DNA from: Anas platyrhynchos
Lineage: Eukaryota > Chordata > Aves > Anseriformes > Anatidae
Direction: 5' to 3'
Assembly (NCBI RefSeq): GCF_047663525.1
Contig: NC_092588.1
Coordinates: forward strand, 138,686,501-138,750,500
DNA: 64,000 nucleotides
Part shown: piece by piece, positions 24,601 through 37,200 of the stretch
Position numbering within the stretch: the first letter of the stretch is position 1
How the letters are laid out: every line of letters begins with the position of its first letter
Notes under the pieces: generated by a model
The model's database searches: none
Told to the model about the DNA's origin: nothing
What the model saw: the letters and a program-made list of their open reading frames with translations, nothing else
Position numbers and translations under genes: made by a program

Positions 24601-27600
24601 CTGTGTCTATTAAATATTTCATATATCATATATTAATTATTTATTTATATTTATGTCCTAATTATTAGTTCAGAATAATGAGTGTGGGCACTTTTGAACC
24701 CATGATCAATTTCACTCTGTTTTACAAGTAAGCAATTTGATAAGATTATATTGCTCATGGATTTGTCCCTTGGATTTGTTTTTTTCTTCTCAGCATCCAA
24801 TACAAAACAGTAATTTGCACCACACATGCTCAGGCAATTCATAGGCAGCATGACTTATACTGCAGCCTTCCTGTAGGGAAAAGGTCAGTGGCCACTAATG
24901 CTGACTTTTAACAGAAGAGCAGCTTAAAAAATAAAGAGAATGGTCTAGCTGTTTAGCTAGGCTAAAATCCTGAGCTACTGCCCTACATTACTTATTTGGT
25001 ATATTTTTTCAGGACCTGTCAAGAACTAACATTAGGTAAGTAGAGAAAAAATGCATGTGAATGTTAAAGGAGTAGCAAAGGGCAGATCAGGGCCAGGTTG
25101 CTTATCTCTTCTAAGACATGTAGCCTACAGAGCAGTTACTATTATTTTCCTGTCCACTGGGTTCCTCCCTCCAGGATCTGTTTCTCTGTAGCCTTCTTGC
25201 AGTTCAGGTCTGAACCTACAACATTCTTGCCTGACACTCAAATAATGTAAAAAACAAGCAAGCAAACAAAGAAACAAGGAAAGCATAACTGTGGAACTGT
25301 TTAGTGATTAAATTGCTTTTGTTTTAGATTAAGACAAAAGAGATGGCAATATTTCTCGGAGTGGAATCATTTTTCATTGGCTTAGTTGTCAGCTTTGATC
25401 ATAAGTTCAGGTGAGTAAAGGAAGAACATTAAAGATAGTAATGTACAACAATGATGGCAATTTCATGTCAGTCTGTGGAGGTATTTGTGTGTGCTTTCAT
25501 CTTACAAGTTAATAATTCTTACGCATTTATCCTCTAGATAGATTTCAGAAGTTTGAGATTAGAAGTACTAAGCTTTCCTACATTTAAGCAAATAATCTTA
25601 TTTATTTATTTATTTATTTACATCTGGGAGAAAAAATCCAATAGTATTTCATGGGTAAGGGTCATTTCATTTGATGTCTTACACTGAGAGATCTGAATTA
25701 AAGACCCAAGCAACCCTTCATAAGTAGTGAGGACAAGCAGCTAAGTTTAGGATGATGTTCACCTAGTTCACTTTAGACATCCACTTTAAGATGAGATTAA
25801 CTCTGATTTAGGCCTCTAATGGCTATGTAGAAGCTCCAGAGGTTTAGACATAAGCATTTAACCATATGAATCCCACTTATTGATAAATAAATCCCGAGTT
25901 ATGTGAGCCTGAAGCATGAGCAATATCTCACCCAAAAGCTTTCTGAAATTTCTGGCAGAGAACCTGTTTTAGCCTTCTACAAATAGATTTATTTCTGGAG
26001 GATGCTTTTCTGGAATGAAAGAGAAATTCAAACTCTGGTGTTACAGTCTCATCCAGACTGTAAGAAGCTGTTGAGTATGACATTGTTTATCTAGCCTTTG
26101 ACAAAATGGGACACTGATGGGACTTGAATGTGATAATACTAAATAGGTGAGAGGCCGTAATATTTGCTGTGGAACTGTCCTTTCAGTTTTAGAGCCTTTG
26201 CCCTCTAGTCACTATTGATACCTTGATACCTTGCTTAGCCCATTTGCTGAAGAGACCTCATATCTCTAAATGGCTGCTGGAGATATCTGCCCTGCAACCA
26301 CTCTACCTTTTTTTCTTTCAGCTGGCTGGATAAGACTCCAGTGGACTATGTTGCCTGGGCTCCAAATGAACCCAATTTTGCAAATAATGATGAAAACTGT
26401 GTGATAATGTCAAAAGATTTTGGTGAGTAAAATAGCAAAGTGAAACACTTGGTTGAGCATCTTGAGGAGATAATGGTATCAAAAGCTAATATGTTTGCCA
26501 CGTACTTAAATCTGCAGCTCCCCACATAGCTGAACAGCAGAGACAGTTTTTCATAACAAGTACATTGAGGTTAAAATCATGCCTTCACTATTGGAAGACA
26601 AACACACTGCAGTGGAAGGAGGATTGTATTTGGGCTAATAGTGTATGTGGCAACTGTTTCGCCTACCTCTGGAAGGTTTCATTTGTGCTTTATGAATATT
26701 GTCTGTGTTATCCTCTGTAATGGTGGTACAAGAGTTTCCATGAGTGTTTCTATGTATTTCATTTATTTACAGGCTTTTGGAAGGATATAAACTGTGCTTT
26801 GAAAAATGCCTTCATTTGTGAAAGGCACAATTCAGCTTACTCAGGACTTGCTCCTACTGTACTTCTGCCTTTGGGAGGATGTCCTGAAACTTGGCTTTTG
26901 TTTCATAATAAGGTGAAGTAACAAATCTCAGTAGCTCTTAGCAGATTTGCTATAGGTAGAGAAAACAATTATCCCTTTTATCTCACTATATAAATGCTCT
27001 TCTTTTATACAACAGTCTTTTATGTGGTATTCTAAAAGTGAATTTTCATGTTTTTAAATCCGTATGTAAATCTCAAAAAAGTGAACTTGAATATTTTGTT
27101 ATAATTTGGACCAGATTATCTTGAAGGTCTATGAAAAACATCTGTTCCTGGAATGGATTGTGGGAGTTGCTCATTTCTATTCTATGAAATATTAAGGTGT
27201 CCACGTTGTTACCTTCACAGAATTATTAAGATTGGAAATATCTCCAAGATCATCTGGTCCAACCATCCCCCTACTACCAATGTCATCTCCTAAACTGCGT
27301 CCCTAAGCGCCACGTCCAACCTTTCCTTAAACACCCCCAGGAATGGTGACTCCACCACCTCCCTGGGCAACCCATAAACTTTCGCAGTTTCTATATTTTT
27401 TTTCCTGTTTATATTAGATGTACTGTACAGAATTACTGTTCCATTATCCCAATGTATAATTGTAACCCCCTTTATATGAGTGACACTGAACTGAAAATAT
27501 GAACACACTTTCCATACATAATCAGTTACCACATTTCATCTTAAGTTGAGTAACACAAGCAGCAATTAAAGTTAAATTAAAAGTAAAAAACAAGCAAACA

Positions 27601-30600
27601 TTGTTTTCCAATAAGTCGAGCATAAGTATACTTGGACACATAGACACTAGAAAAACAAAACAAACAATAAAACAAAACTAAAAATCACTCCCACAATGCA
27701 ATCAATAGGAAAAGGATTATTTTTTCTTTCAAAGGAGGAAAAGAAAAAGGTAGAAGCAGCATGTCAGTTAAAAATACGTCCCTCAGAACATACGCAACTA
27801 TGGAAAAAAAATGTACACCAGTATTAATAAAAAAAATATGTGATACTAATATACTGTACAAAACAGCAGTTCTCAATGCTGCTTCATTCATGTTTAATGC
27901 TAACCTAAGCACAGGGTTTAGTAATGTCTGTGGCATACAATTGAAAGAACTTGATCTGAGAGTTACCTGTCCCAAGTAATAGTCTCAATCCAGCAATAGT
28001 TTGTCCTTCAAAAACTTTACTTTTCAGCAATGTGACCCCAAACCTCTATCTTGATTATCTGCTAAATGTTTCAGTAGCTTTGGGAGGTTGAGAGCTCTGC
28101 ATGTAAAATTCTGTTATTAGCTCTGTCTCCTTCTTGCTGGCTGAGTGGATTGGCATTTCAGCAGCTCCAAAAATTGCTGCTCTTTGCATGCAGGGACTGG
28201 AACTGAATTAATCAAATCAAATTTAATTCGCTTTGACACCTGAAATTTTGCCTAATCCTTTATTCTCCCTACAGTGTTATAAAATATTTGGATCCAGAGA
28301 AGAAGACAGACTGACTTGGCACTCTGCAAGAAGTGCTTGTATAGAATTAGGGGGAAATTTGGCCTCTATTCACAATGATCAAGTGCAAGGTATGAAATCC
28401 CAACCTTTTGGTGTTAGGTACGATGCCAGTAAATGTCACTAAAAACATCATAATTATTAGCTAAAATTGTAACAGTGGCTGCTGCGACCAAATATAGTCT
28501 TCCTAGAGGTTAACAGCTTCGATATTTGAGCACACTGAAGTGACATATCTGAACTACTACTACTATCAGGCTCCCCAGGGAAGTGGTCACTGCACCGAGC
28601 CTGACTGAATTTAAGAAGAGATTGGACTGTGCACTTAGTCACATGGTCTGAACTTGGGTAGACCTGTGCGGTGTCAAGAGTTGGACTTGATGATCCTTAA
28701 GGGTCCCTTCCAACTCAGGATATTCTATGATTCTATGATTCTATTCTACTTATTTGCACTGGATCACAACATTCAGGTCCTGTATATACTGATGACGGTG
28801 CACAGAACCTCGTAGCAATACTGGTCCTGGGGAAATAATTGTAAAATAAATCACATAGTGACAATAAAGATGAATACTCGTGATTTCATTGCAATATAAC
28901 CCCTCTGCGCTCCCCCCCCCCCCCCCCCACAGTAGGTTAGGTTACTAACCTAACAGTAGGAGAAACCTACTATCCACATCCATTTAAAATCTTAGTGCCT
29001 TCTTTGTTTCCTCCTCACCCGTCCCTCTCCTGAATCCCTCTGACCTTCCCCAGCACCTTTCCTTTCCTATAAAACTCATTCTTTGAAGCCACTAAATGAG
29101 TTTTTGGCCTATCTAATGGTCCAAAACGGACTCCATATCTAAATAGCTCCTGTGAAGGAAGACCCAGAGCTGCTTAATCCAGACAGCAGACTGGAGTGAG
29201 CTATTATGGCACTTCTCATCTCTTGGCAAAACCATAGGGCGGAAAGAGCAGAAGGATCTGTTCCCTGTGGTTTTGGAAGGTAGGATAAATAGCAATGGCT
29301 TGAAATGGCCCCAGAAATTGAGGTTTGACAGTAAACAAACATCCATCAGAAATGACATATGGACAGTTTATGCTACCTTTAGGAAGGTTGATTAATGCTT
29401 TGAAGTCCCTTCTAACCTTAATTTCTATAATATTTCTAAGAACACTGTGAGTAGCATTTTTATCTTAAAAACTATCCCTTTCATATTTTTAATAGAATTA
29501 AGATGCTTCTGTTAAATTACCCATTTTTAAATATCTTTTGTTTTAGCCTTCCTCACCTTCAATCTAAAGGATGTCTCCAGTGAAACTTGGATTGGATTAA
29601 ATGATATTAATAATGAGGGCAGTTATCTGTGGACGGATGGAAGCTCTTTTGACTATTCACATTGGGCAAGACAATTCCCTTTTAGGGATAAATATATTGA
29701 AGTTAATGGGAGGTATACTACAATACAGGTAAACAGAAACAAAAAAATCAGCAAGTGCATAACTTAGATAATATCCTCTAACTTAGTGTAACTGGCCTGA
29801 ATTCTGAATTCTCTCAGCTAGGATCTCTATACTTTAATGTCTTTAAGTAGAAAAAAAATGAATAATATTTCAGAGATCAAGTCTTTAAAGATGTACCCAG
29901 TGATTAATAGGTCTGTTAAGAATATACATGTAAACTTATTGTCATCCCTTTGCAGAAGTTTAGAACTGCAGAAAAAGAATGCTCTACTATAATTACTGTT
30001 AGACTTATTTAGAATTATTAGATTTAGGAGATTTAAATGAAAACATTCTATTAATATAAAATATATTAACATGAAATACATTATATTAATATCTGTGATA
30101 TATTAACTGAAAATACAAATTCTACTAAATGTGCTGGGTTTCTTATTTCATTTTATTACTTCTTCTTGACAGCATGAATCCAAATGAAAGTTCAACAAGT
30201 TAAGTATTGATTACCATAAACCATATAGCAAAAATAGCTTTGGTGCACTTCAAGAAATTTTAGTAATGTGACAAAATTTCCTACAGTAATCTGCCAGGGA
30301 AAATACATTGGCTTATGATGTAAACCATGATACATTTCTTTTCCAATAAATTACACAGTAGAACAAAAGAAAAAAAAATCAGAGAAGAAAGCTATTAATT
30401 TGGCCTCCTCAGAACTTCCTCTGTTAATTTGCCAGACATTTTGTTCTTTATCTACTATAACTTTATTTTTCAATTTTTCCCTAGATTGACTGTATTGCCA
30501 TGACAAAAAGATCTGTAAATGAAGCAAGGCGCTGGGAAAACACTGACTGTCAGGACAACAAAAGTTATGTTTGCCAGATGGACAGCAGTAAGTTTTATTT

Positions 30601-31217
30601 TTCATCTTCTTTTTTGGAAGACTTACTGAACAATGTGAGTGTACAAGTCCTCAGTTACAATTGCCTGTCTGTGTCTGTAGCAATTGGCGTGAAGGAAGCA
30701 GGGATCCTTTCCCAACTCAAGAATTCCAGATATGAAACCTTCTCTAGGATAAGGATCACAGAAAAGTTTTTGCTTTGTGGCCTCTCCCCACCGACATACA
30801 CAGCATTCACAGAGTCTGAATACACCTACACGTCAGATCTGCATTTAGATCTGGTGCCTGCACATGACAGGTAGACACTTTGAAGGCAGGATTCATCTCA
30901 TCCTGAAGGATGAGATTAATCTAACACAGGTTAGAAGACCCATGCCTTCAAAATCCCATTTTTATCTGTTGACTTAAAAAGGAGTTTAGCCATCTGTGAG
31001 ATAGTCAACAGGCCCAGATATATGTATCTGAATAAGGTGATTTTGTAAATGTAAATAGAAAGCATGGAGAAAAGTCCATCAATAACACCCACCATAGGTA
31101 CATAGGTATCTCAGCTAGCTTTACAATACAGCAAAAGCCACCCCCACCTCCAGACATCAGCCCTTCTCTCTTACCAAAAACCCTTCCTCACACATATCAC
31201 ATATTCCCTTGGGAGGA

Positions 31218-31265
<48 letters not shown>

Positions 31266-34200
31266 ATTAAGGTCAGTTACACTCCCTAGCAATGCTTTTG
31301 TAACACAAGACTAAGGATCAGAAGGGCAAAAGCTCCAGTTTTCTTCACATATCCTCAGGGTGGGAGACACATCCGGAACATAGCTACACTGCAGAGTCTG
31401 CAGGAAGAGAAATGGGAACTGCTAGGTAGCAAGTCATGTTCTGCAACTGAAAATACAGGAAGAAGGCACATCTGGACCACATGCTTCAGGCTCTGTCCCA
31501 TGCAAGTGCAGAAAGCTACACAAAGGCATCACTAGCAGAAACACTTTCCAGGGCATTCTCAATACCACATGAACATGTATGTCCTTTTTCTGCACCCATC
31601 ATCATTTCTAGGTCTTTGTCTTCTCCTTCCACATTTAAGGCAGAATTATATATATATACATACATATATATATATATATATACATATATATTTCATTTTA
31701 TTCTTCATTGAAAAGAAGCAGTAGAGTCTTCTTAGACTTAGAATGAAACTTGTTCCTGTTGATTTGATCCCCAAATTGATCCTATTTTTAAACTCAAGTG
31801 GAATGGAGATTCTGCACCATGCTTTTACCTGCACTGCAGGAAGGGAACCTAGAGATAGGAGGAGAATTCCTGTGTGACGAGTATTCACATATTTTATCTG
31901 GTGAGAGTGTATGTCCACAAACATGCACAACACTTCCTCTGCTTCTCCCTAATCTCTGAATGCACTATAGTGCACTATACATAGTAGACTATAGTGTAAC
32001 TATAGTATATAACTATAGTTACAAACAATTCTGTTACCATTAAAGTGTGTCCTGCATTTTAAATACAAAATATTTTACTTGATGTTTATGTTGCCACACA
32101 ATATTAATCTATTACTTAAAGGTTTTCTTGTCTTCCTCTCAAATCTATATCTCTTTCCTGCAGAGCCTGAACTCTTTCATTCCACAACTGCTCCAGATTT
32201 TGATTTTGTCCATTATAGTAACAGCAGCTATTTGATTATTCCTTCTAAAATGAATTGGGAAGAAGCAAGAAAAGCCTGCAAAGAGAAATCTTCAGATCTT
32301 GCCAGCATTTTAGATTATTACAGTAATATATTCCTGCTGCTGCAGGCAGTGCCATATGGAGAGCCCTTATGGATTGGGCTCAAAAGTAATGCGGTAAGTT
32401 TAATAAGTTGAAGGGTGATGTGGTTAAATGCTATGGCTGGATTACTATCAGAAGGAAGATTTGTAGCACGAATAGGGACCTAGGACTGGGGGTCCATTTA
32501 ACTTTATTTAACTTATTTAACTTTAACTTGTCAGCTCCGTGACTGAGTGCCAAAATGAGTCTCAGCTTCTCTGATGAATGAAATTGTCCAATGTACTTAC
32601 ATTACGTACTATCTTTACTGTACTTTATTGCATCTTTGAGCTAAATAAATTACATTGATATTAAAAATTAGTTCTTCCATCAGTAATGATTTTCTTTACT
32701 AGTGTTTTTTTTTTCTTTCCTTTTTTACTAATTTTGTTTCTGCATTGATATATAACATAGCAAAACATGTTTGAAACACAGTATCCCTATGGAGACCTTG
32801 CAATAAATGCTTGATGTAGATCCTCCCAGTTGCAGAACTCCACAGGAGATGTCTATCCAAAACAAATACTAGTGTTTAAGTACACTTAACATCAAAGTTG
32901 GCTGATATAACAGTTGTAGAAATGTGGTTTATAAAGCAGTCAAAATTCCATTGTGATCAAGTTTAGATCACCAGACATCATCTTACCAGACTTCTAAATA
33001 AATGAGCTGGCCCTGCTGGTGCAGAGTGAGACTCTGAGCTTCTTCCCATTCCTTTGGCAGTGATCTTTCTCTGATTATGCTGAGCTCAGCAGGAGCTTGT
33101 GTACTTGTCCTTTTGACACTTAAGGCTTCTGTTCCTGTGTTGTTCTTTTGCTCCTAAGAAACTTCCACTTTTCTGAGATTCTCATAGTAACAGCTGTGTT
33201 TTACTCCTGGATGTTTCTCCTGCAACCTGTACTTGAGCTTAGAGTCCTCGTTTGATAGCCAGCTTCAGAGCTCCAGTTCCCCTGAACTCTCTACAGGCTT
33301 TGTGTTCCTGGTGCTCACGTTACTCTTTGTGGTGACCTGACTCTTCTGCAACAGTGATTCTACCTCACAACATTGCCCAGCAAGGGACTGAGCACCAGAA
33401 GTACCTGGGAAGCCCCATTTAGCTTTCAAAACACCTTCATGGGTGGTGTTCTGCTGTTGTACTGTTACATTGCTTTTACATATTAATCAAATTAGAATTT
33501 GATTAATGTTCTAACAGGGCTTGCACAGAAATACAAACTGAGCTTCTAATATCATTGCAAGAAGGTGCATTTTATAAATCAGCTTATCTGAGTTTACAGT
33601 GTAGAAAAAATATATTAAAAAGTCTGTTTCAATTTTAGGGTTACGGATATTACAGATGGACTGATAAAAGGAAAATTGATTTTTCTAATTGGCACTACAG
33701 AGAACCAAAAGAGAAAAAAGCCTGTGTCTACCTAGGTGTCCACGGGACCTGGAAAACAGCACCTTGTAATGAAAAACATTTTCCTGTCTGCAAAATGTCT
33801 GAGGGTAAGATGATTGATGGATGATGACATTTGGTTTTAAGGAAGAAATCTTGCTGGATCTGTTTCAACTAAAGTACATATCTTTAAGTAAATATTACAG
33901 AATAATAACCCTGTGTGTGCAGTGTCAATACCTTTGTATTGCATGAACAATGTTTTATTTTTAAGAAGTTATTCACGGGCAAAGATCCTGCCATTTTATT
34001 GGACTCGGGTGATAAATGCAGTAGGATTTCAATGCTGCAGGCAGACAGGAAACACAGATTGTGAGAATACTAAACTTTTTACTGCTTTAGAGTATAAAAC
34101 ATGAAACTTTTTGCTGACAGAGATTTTGTGGGAAGGATTAGAGCCAATAAAGCCCATGAAATATAAAATAATTTTTGTTCCTTCAATGTAAGTAGTGTTC

Positions 34201-37200
34201 AATACCAGCTTCACTGTTATTGTATTCTAAAAACTGGGGAAAGGAGGACTAGTTATGTTTGGTTATTAATAAAATAGGAAGTCTGGTGACTGCTGATCAT
34301 GTATGACAGTATTAGAAAAATAAAGTCTGTTACAGGCTGAAACAAAAGTTCTTAATTCACAGTGTTTCTATGGACCTCACAGAGGAATACTACAAATTAA
34401 AACACAGGCAAACTCTAGGATGGGAACTTTTTGTCCTTCATTTGTCCTAGGTCAACTGCTGTTAGCTGTAGTAACAGAGTTAATGGAAATTCAGAGATTC
34501 TTTTGAGCTGTTTTAGTGTAGTTCAGCTTTAATTTCTTCTCCAGGACATGTTCTAAGCTTCATCTCCATTCATTTGCAACTTTCATTTTACTTTAAAATG
34601 TATGTACTGACTGAAACTGTACTCACTGTTTCACCCCATAATGTCATTGATTGTGGGAAAATGTGAACCTTCTACACAAATACTCAATGAGCTTCCAATT
34701 ATTTCATGTATTGTCAAACTGTTTAGAAACTTTATGTAAGAATTATCTCAAGGAGAATATTAGATTGGAAATTAGATTAGATTAGATTGGAAAAAGGAGA
34801 ACTAAAGAATACATAGGGCCGCTCCTTGATAGGGAAGGTCTCCTCACAGACAATGACATAGGCAAAGCAGAGATGCTTAACGCCTTCTTTGCCTCTGTCT
34901 TCAATGCCGATGATGGGCTTCGGGACCCAGGGTGCCCTGAGCTGGAGGACCAGGACGGTGGGGATGACAAACTCCCAACCGACCCTGAACGTGTGCGGGA
35001 TTTGCTACTCCACCTGGATCCCTACAAGTCCATGGGTCCGGATGGGATTCATCCCCGGGTGCTGAAAGAGCTGGCGGACATCATCGCGGAACCTCTCTCA
35101 ATTATTTTTCAACGATCCTGGGAATCTGGAGAGGTCCCGGTAGACTGGAAGCTGGCAAATGTTGTGCCGATTTTCAAGAAGGGTCAGAAAGAAGACCCTA
35201 GCAATTACAGGCCTGTCAGTCTCATGTCAGTGCCTGGTAAAATCATGGAGAAGATGGTTCTCGAACTTATTGAGGCGCACCTGGGGGACAAAGCAGTCAT
35301 TGGTCCCAGCCAGCATGGGTTTGTGAAGGGTAGGTCCTGCCTAACTAACCTGATTTCCTTTTATGAGAAGATCACCCGTATGGTGGACCAAGGGAAACCA
35401 GCTGATGTGATTTTTTTGGACTTCAGCAAGGCTTTTGACACGGTTTCCCATAGGATCCTACTGGACAAAATGTCCACCATACAGCTAAATAAAAACATCA
35501 TACGATGGGTGAGCAATTGGCTAACGGGCAGGGCCCAAAGGGTTATGGTGAATGGGGCTGCGTCAGGCTGGCGGGCGGTCACCAGTGGGGTCCCTCAAGG
35601 CTCCATTTTAGGGCCGGTACTTTTCAATATTTTTATAAACGATCTGGATGTAGGAATAGAAGGTATTTTGAGCAAGTTTGCTGATGACACCAAACTTGGA
35701 GGAGTTGTGGACTCTGTTGAGGGTGGAAAGGCCTTGCAGAGGGATCTGGATAGGTTGGAGAGCTGGGCGATCGCCAACCGCATGAAGTTCAATAAGAGCA
35801 AGTGCCGGGTCCTGCACCTGGGACGGGGAAACCCCGGCTGCACGTACAGACTGGGCGATGAGACGCTGGAGAGCAGCCTAGAAGAGAGGGATCTGGGGGT
35901 CGTGGTAGACAGCAAGTTGAATATGAGCCAGCAGTGTGCCCTGGCAGCCAGGAGGGCCAACCGTGTCCTGGGGTGCATCAAGCACGGCATCGCTAGTAGG
36001 TCAAGGGAGGTGATTGTCCCGCTCTACTCTGCGCTGGTGAGGCCTCACCTCGAGTACTGTGTGCAGTTCTGGGCACCACAGTATAAAAAGGACATGAAAC
36101 TGTTGGAGAGTGTCCAGAGGAGGGCTACGAAGATGGTGAAAGGCCTGGAGGGGAAGACGTATGAGGAACGGCTGAGGGCACTGGGCCTGTTCAGCCTGGA
36201 GAAGAGGAGGCTGAGGGGAGACCTCATCGCAGTCTACAACTTCCTCGTAAGGGGGTGTCGAGAGGCAGGAGACCTTTTCTCCATTAACACCAGTGACAGG
36301 ACCTGCGGGAACGGGGTTAAGCTGAGGCAGGGGAAGTTTAGGCTGGACATCAGGAAGGGGTTCTTCACAGAGAGAGTGGTTGCACACTGGAACAGGCTCC
36401 CCAGGGAAGTGGTCACTGCACCGAGTCTGTCTGAATTTAAGGAGAGATTGGACTGTGCACTTAGTCACATGGTCTGAACTTTTGGGTAGACCTGTGCGGT
36501 GTCAAGAGTTGGACTTGATGATCCTTAAGGGTCCCTTCCAACTCAGGATATTCTATGATTCTATGATTCTATGAAATTTCCTTAGTTATTTATGATTTGT
36601 GTGGTAACTCATTAAAAATCAAATTATTTGAAACTCTTGAGGGTTTTCTAGTTTTCTAGTTTTTTTATTCTTTTTACTGTATCTCTTATTTGTATGAAGT
36701 TGACGGTCATAAGAAATAACTGAAATTAAAAAACTTGAACACCCATATATTCTTTGGGCAGCCCAAGTTTCATTTAACTGGTAACACTGAAGAGTTCAGG
36801 CTCATATTGAACTGCTTATCTGCAACTGAGCAGTTCTGCTCCTTATCACTCTCCCCATAGTCACCGATAATTCTAGTAATTCAGAATACTTAGAATACTT
36901 TAAGTAGTTTTAAGAGTTTTTTTTGTTTTTGTTTTTGTTTTTGTTTTTGTTTTTTTATAAACTCGATTTCATATCTGAAAAACTGCAGTGCCTATTGAAT
37001 GAAAGCATCCATAATATCACATTTCTTTTAGGTATACTTCCTTCTGATCCGCCACAGGATATTGGAAAGTGTCCTGAATCTGATCACATAGCTTGGATTA
37101 CTTTCCGAAGCTACTGCTATTATTTCAATGCCAATGAAATGAGCTGGGCTCAGTCTGTGACTCAATGCATTCAGTCAGGTAATTAGTTTTACTCAAATGA

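Larger units (their letters stand above)
19559..26321 (+). other. Copy 2 introns 12-17
   Basis: Includes the largest transposon-free intron, 21776-24310. It contains (ATT)n at 23464 and (ACAA)n at 23610 and otherwise nothing I can assign. 21120-21560 and 22050-23150 are GC-richer and unexplained. Confidence 0.5.
26913..33638 (+). other. Copy 2 introns 19-23
   Basis: Intron 19 holds a minus-strand CR1 fragment. Intron 20 holds two plus-strand CR1 pieces and a C17 run. Intron 22 holds (TG)n, (TA)n and an ACTATAGT palindrome cluster. Intron 23 (32394-33638) has a GC-richer block at 33000-33430 that I cannot assign. Confidence 0.5.

Noticed and set aside
36001..36468. 155-codon minus-strand frame
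   Set aside because: Antisense shadow of the CR1 reverse transcriptase.
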